Shown here piece by piece: positions 1 to 6,361 of a stretch of 8,186 nt of DNA (position 1 is the stretch's first letter; each line of letters opens with the position of its first letter). Under the pieces are notes generated by a model. That model saw only the letters and a program-made list of their open reading frames with translations, was not told the DNA's origin and ran no database searches. The translations under genes and the position numbers were made by a program. The stretch is from Gammaproteobacteria bacterium (GTDB lineage: Bacteria; Pseudomonadota; Gammaproteobacteria; Pseudomonadales; Pseudohongiellaceae), in contig PBHS01000015.1 of the NCBI GenBank assembly GCA_002719575.1, positions 58,447 through 66,632 on the forward strand, written 5' to 3'.

Positions 1-1
1 A

Positions 2-676
2 TTTGAGTTCGATGAAGTTCTGATTGCAACGGGGCGTAAGCCAAATACCGAAAACTTTGGTTTAGAAAAGCTAAACCTGGCCTTGACGACTTCAGGGGCG
101 ATTGAGGTCAACAACGCCATGCAAACGTCTTTTCCAAACGTTTATGCATGTGGTGATGTTGCAGGCCCTTATCAGTTCACTCACATGGCTTCTTTTCAGG
201 CCTATTTTGCATCTTTAAACGCCCTGCTAGATGGTCTTTGGCGACTGCGTGCTAATTATCGGGTAGTGCCCAGGGCGACGTTCACAAATCCTGAGGTTGC
301 ACGCGTTGGGTTGAGTGAACAGGAAGCCCAGCAACAGAACGTTTTATATGAGTTGACACGCTATGATCTTGACCAACACGATCGGGCACTGGCTGATGGC
401 GAAGCTCATGGGTTTGTCAAGATATTGACCGCTCCGGGCACAGACAGAATTTTGGGCGTAACAATTGTCGGCTATCACGCCGGCGAGCTAATCGGAGAGT
501 TCGTATTTGCCATGACCCATGGTTTGGGCTTAAAGAAGATTTCCGCGGTGACCCACATTTACCCGACTTTGTATGAATCAAATAAATTTGCAGCCAATGC
601 GTGGCGAAAGGCTCGTCTGCCTGAAAAATACCTTCCTTACCTAAAACGCTTTTTTCGCTGGCAAAGAAGGGTTTAG
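2..676 (+). CDS. FAD-dependent pyridine nucleotide-disulfide oxidoreductase, C-terminal part (5' end outside window)
   Basis: The frame is open from the left edge to a TAG at 674-676, giving 224 visible residues. The TTG at 83 lies inside conserved sequence and is not the real start. Visible residues 9-16 read ATGRKPNT, the end of the NAD(P)-binding domain. The segment VYACGDVAG, about 25 residues after the TTG, is the second FAD-binding motif of the family. From about residue 80 (PRATFTNPEVARVG) the sequence is the dimerisation domain of class I flavoprotein disulfide reductases, which transfer electrons from NAD(P)H through FAD to a redox disulfide. Near the C-terminus, HIYPTLYES puts Tyr (codon 560-562) where lipoamide dehydrogenase and glutathione reductase have the catalytic His, while the partner Glu (575-577) is kept. 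MerA also has Tyr there, but its C-terminal Cys pair is absent: this protein ends in a basic tail (KRFFRWQRRV). The redox-active CxxxxC lies upstream of the window. Similar proteins are often fused to an N-terminal TVP38/TMEM64 membrane domain, which cannot be judged here. The natural substrate is unknown. Confidence 0.9.
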   Translation, partial: FEFDEVLIATGRKPNTENFGLEKLNLALTTSGAIEVNNAMQTSFPNVYACGDVAGPYQFTHMASFQAYFASLNALLDGLWRLRANYRVVPRATFTNPEVARVGLSEQEAQQQNVLYELTRYDLDQHDRALADGEAHGFVKILTAPGTDRILGVTIVGYHAGELIGEFVFAMTHGLGLKKISAVTHIYPTLYESNKFAANAWRKARLPEKYLPYLKRFFRWQRRV

Positions 677-691
677 GCTCTACACAACTGT

Positions 692-2260
692 TTAGCTGTT
701 GTTCCATTCAGCGAGGTAGCTCTCAAATTCAAGCGTGTCACTCCCTTCAATTTCAGCTTGTCTCTTTAGAGAATTTTTACTGGCAGTAATAAATCCGACG
801 AGTGTGCCGCTGTCCATCTCGCTTCCGAGCAGTTCTTTTTTAGCAACTTTTGATCTTTCGGTTGAAAATTCAAAGAAAGAAAGATCATTCTCTCTCATTT
901 CTTTCAGTATTTTTCCAGAAGGCGTCAGTTCGGAATCGCTCACCTTTGCTCGCTGTGCTTCAAGAGCACTGCCGTAGTCTTCCTCTGGGTGGCAGTAATT
1001 AAGGAGTGTGCAGCTAAAGTCAATATCATCAAGCAGCGATTCAGCCCATTCTCTCATGGGAATTGCTCGCCCGGCCCGAGAAAGAGCTAGATCTGGATCA
1101 CGGCCATGCTCAACGACGAGATCCACGTTATTTGCAACTTCAAAAAATTCAGCCTGATTGCATTGCGGGCTTTCGCTAAGCAAACAGTGCAGCAGGAAAC
1201 TGTCTACGAACTTAATTTGTTCTGAGTTGATACCCATGGGCAGGAATGGGTTCAGATCAAGCGCTCGAATCTCAACATACTCGATGCCTTCTTTGATCAA
1301 GCCATCTAGTGGTTTAGTCCCACTCGGTACATTCCGTTTGGGCCGAATAGTTGAGTAGAATTCATTTTCCAGTTGCAGCAGATTGGCATTAATTTGAACT
1401 GGTCCATTGTTTTCGCTACGGCTTATTGCCTCATAATCCGGATAAGGCGTATGCATTGCATTATTAAGACACTCAACATAGGCGTCCAGTTCGTTGTAGC
1501 AAACAAAAAGGGAGTTCTGGGCCTCACTTTTATAACCGAGTTTGCCCATGCGTAAGCAGGTGGCGTGCGGTAGATAAAGACTATGGTCATCAAATTCTAG
1601 TAGCGAGTGTTGCCGCCCTTGCGCGAAACACTTGCAAGCTGCGGGAGACGCTCCAAAAAGATAGATCAGGAGCCAAGAGAATCGATGAAAGTTGCGGATT
1701 AAGTGTAAGTAGCGCGAAGTTTTGAAATTCATTAAAGATTGTTGGTCTCCACAAATTTTCTTAAAAGGCTGCCAGAATGAGTCAGGCATCGAAAAGTTGT
1801 AGTGCAGGCCAGCTATTATCTGCATCAAGCTGCCGTAACGATGGTGCAAGCCGCTGCGATATAAAGCCTTCATTCGACCAATATTAGATGATCCATAACG
1901 GGCGATTGGTATTTCTGAATCCGTGTTCAGGGGGCATGGCATGCTGCATACCCAGAGCATCTCCTGCTCCTCGAGATTTTCCAGAGAGAAGCGATGAATG
2001 TTTTCCAGCATATCCAGACAATCTTTGATATCGGCATAAGCAGGGGTGATGAATTCGAGCAGCGCTTCTGAGAAATCGGTGGTGATGTATGGATTGGTGA
2101 GGGCTGATCCCAAAGCTGCGGGATGCCGGCGAGTGGAAAGTTGTCCTGCCGGCGAAACGCGTAAACACTCTTTTTCGATGCCTCGCCGAATATCTCCCCA
2201 GTCCGGCTTGAATTCAGGTATTTTGTATCGATTGAGGCTGGCTTTAATAAGTTTTGACAT
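692..2260 (-). CDS. gshA: glutamate-cysteine ligase (gamma-glutamylcysteine synthetase), proteobacterial type
   Basis: This cytosolic enzyme makes gamma-glutamylcysteine from glutamate, cysteine and ATP, the first and committed step of glutathione synthesis. The 522-residue product is close to E. coli GshA (518) and collinear with it. Recognisable blocks are RRGIEKECLRV (25-35, acidic metal/ATP-site residues E29 and E31), LGSALTNPYITTDFSEALLEFITP (about 50-73), SMPC (106-109), ARYGSSNIGRMKALYR (120-135), LMQIIAGLHYNFSMP (145-159), LIYLFGASPA (198-207), IRPKR (305-309) and EYVEIRALDLNPF (327-339), with the active-site Arg at 332. I chose the ATG at 2258-2260 because AGAGGG sits four bases upstream; an in-frame TTG at 2290 would add ten residues without family support. 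hslR lies 111 nt upstream on the same strand and may be co-transcribed. The leader holds small palindromes (2280-2304). The gene converges with the upstream flavoprotein gene, with only 15 nt between the stops and no convincing terminator. Confidence 0.97.
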   Translation of the reverse strand: MSKLIKASLNRYKIPEFKPDWGDIRRGIEKECLRVSPAGQLSTRRHPAALGSALTNPYITTDFSEALLEFITPAYADIKDCLDMLENIHRFSLENLEEQEMLWVCSMPCPLNTDSEIPIARYGSSNIGRMKALYRSGLHHRYGSLMQIIAGLHYNFSMPDSFWQPFKKICGDQQSLMNFKTSRYLHLIRNFHRFSWLLIYLFGASPAACKCFAQGRQHSLLEFDDHSLYLPHATCLRMGKLGYKSEAQNSLFVCYNELDAYVECLNNAMHTPYPDYEAISRSENNGPVQINANLLQLENEFYSTIRPKRNVPSGTKPLDGLIKEGIEYVEIRALDLNPFLPMGINSEQIKFVDSFLLHCLLSESPQCNQAEFFEVANNVDLVVEHGRDPDLALSRAGRAIPMREWAESLLDDIDFSCTLLNYCHPEEDYGSALEAQRAKVSDSELTPSGKILKEMRENDLSFFEFSTERSKVAKKELLGSEMDSGTLVGFITASKNSLKRQAEIEGSDTLEFESYLAEWNNS

Positions 2261-2279
2261 GCATCCCTCTGTCGCACTG

Positions 2280-2304
2280 ACCGAACGCAAATCGGTGCTA
2301 GCAC
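2280..2304 (-). promoter_or_regulatory. palindromes in gshA leader, possible operator or mRNA hairpins
   Basis: Directly upstream of gshA there is a perfect 10-bp palindrome GTGCTAGCAC (2295-2304). It overlaps by two bases a second inverted repeat, ACCGA (2280-2284) and TCGGT (2292-2296), with a 7-nt loop. They lie 20-44 nt before the gshA ATG, where a repressor or a translational control hairpin could act. No matching -35/-10 pair with correct spacing was clear: an A/T-rich TATTAT-like block further upstream on the gshA strand lacks a good -35 at 16-18 nt. The symmetry is seen; regulation is a guess. Confidence 0.25.
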
Positions 2305-2371
2305 AACCGCGCGAATCTTCAATAATAAATGACTATGACCCAGTGAACCACCTGTTAGAACTCTTTGATAC

Positions 2372-2791
2372 TCAATCTGTTTTGCCTTGTTTAAATCGCT
2401 GAATCAATCGTCTTTGCTTCTTATTGGGCCGAGTGGGGGAGTGCCAGTGCCTTGAGTGTGCTTTGCGCTGTGCAGCGCGCTCTTCGCGGCGCTTGATGCT
2501 TTCTGCGGTTTCTTCATACAGGGACTGGGCCTCTAGGGCGTTCCCGCGCTTGTGAGAAAGCTCTGATACGATGACGGTTTTTTCATCGAAGCCTTGCCTG
2601 AGGGAGACATGGGCGCCAAGGGTGATTTCTTTGCTAGGTTTGCTACGCGCCCCGTCACAATACACTTTTCCCGCCTGAATTGATTGTTTGGCAATAGTGC
2701 GAGTTTTGTAAAAGCGGGCCGCCCACAGCCATTTATCCAGTCTAACTTTGGTTGGCGCGCCCGATACAGAAACGGGAAGGGTTTTAGGCAT
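2372..2791 (-). CDS. hslR: Hsp15 ribosome-associated heat-shock protein (S4 RNA-binding domain)
   Basis: In E. coli, Hsp15 binds free 50S subunits that carry a blocked nascent chain on peptidyl-tRNA and helps recycle them after heat shock; the same role is inferred here. The 139-residue product matches the family's usual length (about 133). The S4 RNA-binding domain spans about residues 14-65 and contains the typical VRLDKWLWAARFYKTRT (16-32), IQAGKVYCDGARSKPSKE (38-55) and the following beta strand. After residue 97 comes a very basic tail rich in Arg and Lys (SIKRREERAAQRKAHSRH onwards), as in known Hsp15 proteins, expected to bind rRNA. The ATG at 2789-2791 is the only sensible start; the leader has a modest AGAG about 11 nt upstream. 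It precedes gshA on the same strand by 111 nt. Upstream of it lies the long gene-poor gap, which must contain its promoter, though no strong one is visible. Confidence 0.95.
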   Translation of the reverse strand: MPKTLPVSVSGAPTKVRLDKWLWAARFYKTRTIAKQSIQAGKVYCDGARSKPSKEITLGAHVSLRQGFDEKTVIVSELSHKRGNALEAQSLYEETAESIKRREERAAQRKAHSRHWHSPTRPNKKQRRLIQRFKQGKTD

Positions 2792-3541
2792 TGCAGATAT
2801 CTCTGGTTGTCGGGATAGCTCTCGTGTCCAGTTTTCCGTCAGTTTGACAGGCTGTTAATCACCCGAGCGTCTAAAACGTTCTTTTACAGGGAATTTCGGC
2901 TGCCGTCACCCTGATACTTACATAACACAAAGATGGTATTTGAAGATGGATATGTTCCGACTCGCCGAATTTCGGCTGCAAAAATTGATGGCTGCTGGCT
3001 CGCCCGCGCACATACAGGCTGGCATCGTATGAATCTGTACTTGCAGGATTGTAAGAAAACAGTCGTTCTCCCTTGCTTTTTTCAGTTAATGCGAACTGAT
3101 GAGCTGATCGGCGTGCTTCTTAGCGTAGACATGTTGCATATTGGGTCGCAGCCCGAATTTGTCGTTTAAAAGTCGTTTCATAAGAGGAATGGCAAGCCGC
3201 AACTTCCCCTGGACGTAATCTTTTTAATTCCAACGTAGCTCCTGTTCCTCTGAAACTCTATTCTCTTTGCTGAAGTAGTAAGGCACTAAATTGATCCCGA
3301 AAAAGCACCAAAGTGGTGATCCAACAGGTTGCCTCATGTCGGACGCCATACTATCGATATCAACTTTGGGGAGAATCGTTGATTCGAAATTTCTCGACAG
3401 ATTTGCCGCTATCAATGCATATTGGATGAACGGGGTAGACTCTGTTGGACCGCTTTTACACGACAACCGCTTGGCTTGGCAATTATAGGAAAGTTGGTGC
3501 AAGATTTACTTAATCTCATTGCCGGCAAACATTAGGTTCAG
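2792..3541. other. gene-poor 750-nt region between hslR and cysQ
   Basis: No protein family, tRNA or structured RNA could be recognised. Three weak open frames exist: 2933-3169 on + (78 codons, no ribosome binding site, product with MVFEDGYVPTRR and several Cys), 3291-3488 on + (TTG start) and 3224-3502 on -. The last two overlap in opposite senses, so at most one can be coding, and lengths of this order arise by chance. Two copies of a 13-bp direct repeat and a small hairpin occur at 2891-2979. The region must carry the divergent hslR promoter and probably the cysQ promoter. The position between hslR and cysQ is where several relatives carry other genes (yrfG, nudE), so this may be decayed sequence; I saw no NudE-like Nudix motif left. 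Confidence 0.6.
2891..2979. repeat. 13-bp direct repeat, second copy within a hairpin
   Basis: GAATTTCGGCTGC occurs exactly at 2891-2903 and at 2967-2979, a 76-bp offset. The second copy overlaps a near-perfect palindrome, GCCGAA-T-TTCGGC (2964-2976). The first copy lacks the left arm of that palindrome. It lies 100-190 bp upstream of hslR. The repeat is read directly from the sequence; its meaning is unknown and it may be a duplicated protein-binding site or a relic of a small duplication. Confidence 0.55.
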
Positions 3542-4366
3542 ATGGAATATTCACCACAGCTCCAGACTATGTATAAAATCGCCCGCGCGGCGGGTCAGCA
3601 GATTATGGAAGTTTATGAAAGCAGTGCGCCAATGGAGATTGCCACTAAAGGCGATGAGTCGCCTCTCACAGAAGCGGATCGTCGGGCGCATAAACTAATT
3701 GTTGATGCGCTTTCTGGTTTGCCCCATAGGTTGCCAATTCTGTCTGAAGAGAGCGAAGCGATTGCCTTTGACGAAAGAAGCGGGTGGCAGACTTATTGGC
3801 TGGTCGACCCTCTCGATGGCACAAAAGAGTTCATAAGTCGAAACGGCGAATTCACCGTTAATATTGCTTTGATTGAGAGCGGCATTGCCCGCGCGGGAGT
3901 GGTTTATGAACCGGTTTCAGGGTTTACCTATGTTGGTGAGCTCGGTTATGGTGCGTGGAAAATCGAACCCGAGGGCTTGGCGGAGAGGATCTTTCCGACC
4001 ACGTTGACTCCGGATCATCAGTGCCTGCGCGTGGTTGCTAGCCGCAGTCACATGGGCAAGCTGGAGCAACAGATACTCGCTCGACTCCGAGAGCGCTTTA
4101 AGGATCTTGAAATTGTCAACATGGGCAGCTCTCTTAAATTCTGTTTGCTGGCAGAGGGCGAAGCTGATTTCTATCCGCGGTTGGCGCCAACGAGCGAGTG
4201 GGATACTGCTGCGGCCCATGCCGTCCTGAGGGCAGCAGGCGGCGATGTTGTGACCTCAGACTTTCTGCCGCTACGCTACAACCAAAAGGCGGAACTGATT
4301 AACCCGCATTTCATGGCCATGGCAGATGCAAGCTTTGACTGGCGTGAAATAATCCAGCAGCCATGA
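3542..4366 (+). CDS. cysQ: 3'(2'),5'-bisphosphate nucleotidase (PAP phosphatase)
   Basis: CysQ hydrolyses 3'-phosphoadenosine 5'-phosphate (PAP), the by-product of sulfate assimilation and of phosphopantetheine transfer, to AMP and phosphate, preventing PAP toxicity. It belongs to the Mg2+-dependent, Li+-sensitive inositol monophosphatase superfamily. The 274-residue product shows all metal-site motifs: PILSEES with E69, VDPLDGTKEF with D89 and D92 (G93 and T94 bind phosphate), and EWDTAAAHAVL with D221. RNGEFTVNIALIE (100-112), VASRSH (165-170) and GSSLKFCLLAEGEADFYPR (195-213) are specific to CysQ rather than to SuhB-type IMPases. The length is slightly above E. coli CysQ (246), owing to small insertions and a longer C-terminus. 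The ATG at 3542 is supported by the N-terminal helix matching the family; only a weak AGG lies before it. It stands alone after a 750-nt gap. With gshA nearby it suggests a loose sulfur-metabolism neighbourhood. Confidence 0.96.
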   Translation: MEYSPQLQTMYKIARAAGQQIMEVYESSAPMEIATKGDESPLTEADRRAHKLIVDALSGLPHRLPILSEESEAIAFDERSGWQTYWLVDPLDGTKEFISRNGEFTVNIALIESGIARAGVVYEPVSGFTYVGELGYGAWKIEPEGLAERIFPTTLTPDHQCLRVVASRSHMGKLEQQILARLRERFKDLEIVNMGSSLKFCLLAEGEADFYPRLAPTSEWDTAAAHAVLRAAGGDVVTSDFLPLRYNQKAELINPHFMAMADASFDWREIIQQP

Positions 4367-4380
4367 AGCCACTGCGCCGG

Positions 4381-4400
4381 CAGCTCTGGACAGCTTTGGA
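4381..4400. repeat. tandem 10-bp imperfect repeat
   Basis: CAGCTCTGGA is followed immediately by CAGCTTTGGA (one mismatch) in the 102-nt space between cysQ and the DUF885 gene. It could be a paired binding site or simple slippage; nothing else supports a function. No U-rich terminator follows cysQ in this space. Confidence 0.4.
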
Positions 4401-4468
4401 CAAACGCGATAGCGTCCCCCTCTCGCTGTCTCCCTACTCAATCCGTTAATAGCAAGAAGGATGTTGAT

Positions 4469-6361
4469 ATGATCGCTCGGCTGTCTTCCGCGTTTATTGT
4501 TACCATCTTGCTTGTTGCCTGCGGCGACGTACCAAGCGGTCCTCCAGAAGTTATATCGGTACCAGCTCCCGTGCAGACTGCAGAGTTGACCGAGACTGAC
4601 CGGCTCAATGTCTGGCTGGATGAACAGTATGAACAGCAATTGGATTTCAGCCCTCAGACCCGCAGCGTCTTGGGTGATAAAACTGATTATGATCAGTTGA
4701 ATGACGTCACCCTTGTTGCCCAGCAGCAGAGACTCGACTGGCGGCGGCAGAGTGTGGCTGCAATGCGCAGCGAATTCGACTACCAGGCGCTCAACGATGA
4801 TGGGAAACTGTCATTCGATATGTGGGAATACGCGCTGGAACAGGCCGAAGCGGCTTATCCCTATCGCAATTACGGTTATATCTTCGGGCGTGGTGGACCT
4901 CATGCATCATTGCCCAGTTTCATGATCAGTTTTCATAGTGTTGACGATGAGTCGGATCTTGAGGCTTATCTGTCCCGTCTGGAGCAGATTGATCGGGTGC
5001 TTAATGACCTACTTAACCTCAGTAAAGAGCAGGCAGACGCTGGCATCCGTCAGCCACGCTTTAACTATGAGTTTGCACTGGAAGAGATCAATCGTGTGAC
5101 TACAGGGGTGCCCTTCAATAGCAATGACAGTTCACCTAACTCCCCCATCTGGACAGATTTCCAGGGCAAGGTAGACCAACTCGTTAAAATGGCAAGGCTG
5201 GATGAACAAGCTGCGCAGACCTACTTGCAGAGGGCGCGGGTTATTCTGTCCGGAGAGGTACTGGCTGCCTACCAGGAGGTTCGCGCCTGGTTGGAAGATG
5301 ATATGGCGTTTGCGGCCGATCAGGCACAAGGGGTCTGGGCACTGCCAGATGGTGAGAACTACTACAATCAGCGTCTTTCTCGAATGACGACGCTTGACTT
5401 AACCGCTGACGACATCCACAGCATCGGTCTGGCGGAGGTTGATCGACTGCTGCTGGAAATGGAATCGGTCAAGCAGCAGACGGATTTTGAGGGCACCTTG
5501 CAGGAATTCTTTGTCTTCGTCCGGGAAGATGAGCAATTCTACTACCCCAATACTGATGAGGGTCGACAGGAATACCTTAAAGTCAACAACGAATATCTGA
5601 ACTTCATCTTTGACCGCTTGCCCGACTACTTTGGCCGGCTGCCCAAGGCGCCGCTTGTTGTTAAACGCGTTGAGTCCTTTCGCGAGCAGCCCGGGGCAGC
5701 CCAGCACTATCGTCAGGGCGCGCCTGATGGCTCACGACCAGGCGTCTTTTATTCCCACATGAGTGATATGTCGACACTGGCCAAATGGCAAATTGAAGAT
5801 ATTGCTTATCATGAGGGGAACCCCGGGCATCACATGCAAATTTCTATTCAGCAGGAACTGACTGACGTACCGCGGTTTCGCACTCAGTACCGAACGACGG
5901 CGTACACAGAAGGATGGGGTCTGTATTCTGAGTGGCTGGCGAAGGAAATGGGCGGCTTTCAGGATCCCTACTCAGATTTTGGCCGTCTGGCCGGTGAGAT
6001 CTGGCGGGCAGTTCGGCTGGTGGTAGATACGGGCATTCATGCCAAGCGCTGGAGTGAGGCACAGGCCGTTCAGTATTTTCTGGATAACTCACCTATCCCG
6101 GAGGGAGCTGTTCGTTCTGAGGTAAAGCGCTATTTTTCAAACCCCGGTCAGGCAACCGCGTACAAAATCGGTATGCTGAATTTTCAACAGGCCAGAACCC
6201 GGGCGGAAAATGTTCTGGGCCAATCCTTCGATGTGCGGGCGTTTCACGATGTAATACTCGGTTCCGGCGCAGTTCCGATGCCGATTATGCATGCCAGAGT
6301 AGAGAGTTGGATAAAAGAACAGCTAGTTGCAAGCCCGGCGGGTCAGGAAGGCGTGCTTTAA
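4469..6361 (+). CDS. DUF885 family lipoprotein, putative zinc metallopeptidase
   Basis: The 630-residue product begins with a short lipoprotein signal: a hydrophobic stretch up to about residue 16, then the lipobox L15-V-A-C18. Position +2 after the lipidated Cys is Gly, not Asp, which by E. coli rules favours sorting to the outer membrane. A Pro-rich linker follows. The body matches PF05960 (DUF885), placed with zinc peptidases because of H448-E-G-x-P-G-H-H455 and the downstream YTEGWGLYSEW block (479-489), whose E481 or E488 may complete the metal site. The conserved C-terminal segment, YKIGMLNFQQARTRAENVLG followed later by FHDVILGSGAVPM, is intact, so the gene appears full length. AAGAAGG at 4454-4460, eight bases before the ATG, is a good ribosome binding site and fixes the start. 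The next gene starts directly after the stop codon. The substrate is unknown; peptide or carboxypeptidase-like activity at the cell envelope is inferred from the family only. Confidence 0.9.
   Translation: MIARLSSAFIVTILLVACGDVPSGPPEVISVPAPVQTAELTETDRLNVWLDEQYEQQLDFSPQTRSVLGDKTDYDQLNDVTLVAQQQRLDWRRQSVAAMRSEFDYQALNDDGKLSFDMWEYALEQAEAAYPYRNYGYIFGRGGPHASLPSFMISFHSVDDESDLEAYLSRLEQIDRVLNDLLNLSKEQADAGIRQPRFNYEFALEEINRVTTGVPFNSNDSSPNSPIWTDFQGKVDQLVKMARLDEQAAQTYLQRARVILSGEVLAAYQEVRAWLEDDMAFAADQAQGVWALPDGENYYNQRLSRMTTLDLTADDIHSIGLAEVDRLLLEMESVKQQTDFEGTLQEFFVFVREDEQFYYPNTDEGRQEYLKVNNEYLNFIFDRLPDYFGRLPKAPLVVKRVESFREQPGAAQHYRQGAPDGSRPGVFYSHMSDMSTLAKWQIEDIAYHEGNPGHHMQISIQQELTDVPRFRTQYRTTAYTEGWGLYSEWLAKEMGGFQDPYSDFGRLAGEIWRAVRLVVDTGIHAKRWSEAQAVQYFLDNSPIPEGAVRSEVKRYFSNPGQATAYKIGMLNFQQARTRAENVLGQSFDVRAFHDVILGSGAVPMPIMHARVESWIKEQLVASPAGQEGVL

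Noticed and set aside
684..702. Imperfect inverted repeat ACAAC...GTTGT between the flavoprotein gene and gshA
   Set aside because: Only five contiguous pairs with an internal mismatch and no T-run; it overlaps the gshA stop, so it is not a convincing bidirectional terminator.
2046..2402. Long + strand open frame over the gshA 5' end and leader
   Set aside because: Antisense to clear gshA coding sequence, with no family resemblance.
2933..3169. 78-codon + strand open frame as a real gene
   Set aside because: No ribosome binding site, no recognised family and a length expected by chance; mentioned only within the gap entry.
3306..3318. CACCA-AAG-TGGTG hairpin
   Set aside because: A five-base stem is common by chance and has no context that gives it meaning.
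3320..3449. TCCAACAG and CTGTTGGA as possible insertion-sequence end repeats
   Set aside because: Only 8 bp, 114 nt apart, with no transposase between them and no target duplication seen.
4386..4414. ACGC-GATA-GCGT hairpin after cysQ as terminator
   Set aside because: Four-base stem without a T-run.
4271..4639. Minus-strand open frame spanning the cysQ end and the lipoprotein start
   Set aside because: It overlaps two well-supported genes in antisense and its product matches nothing recognised.
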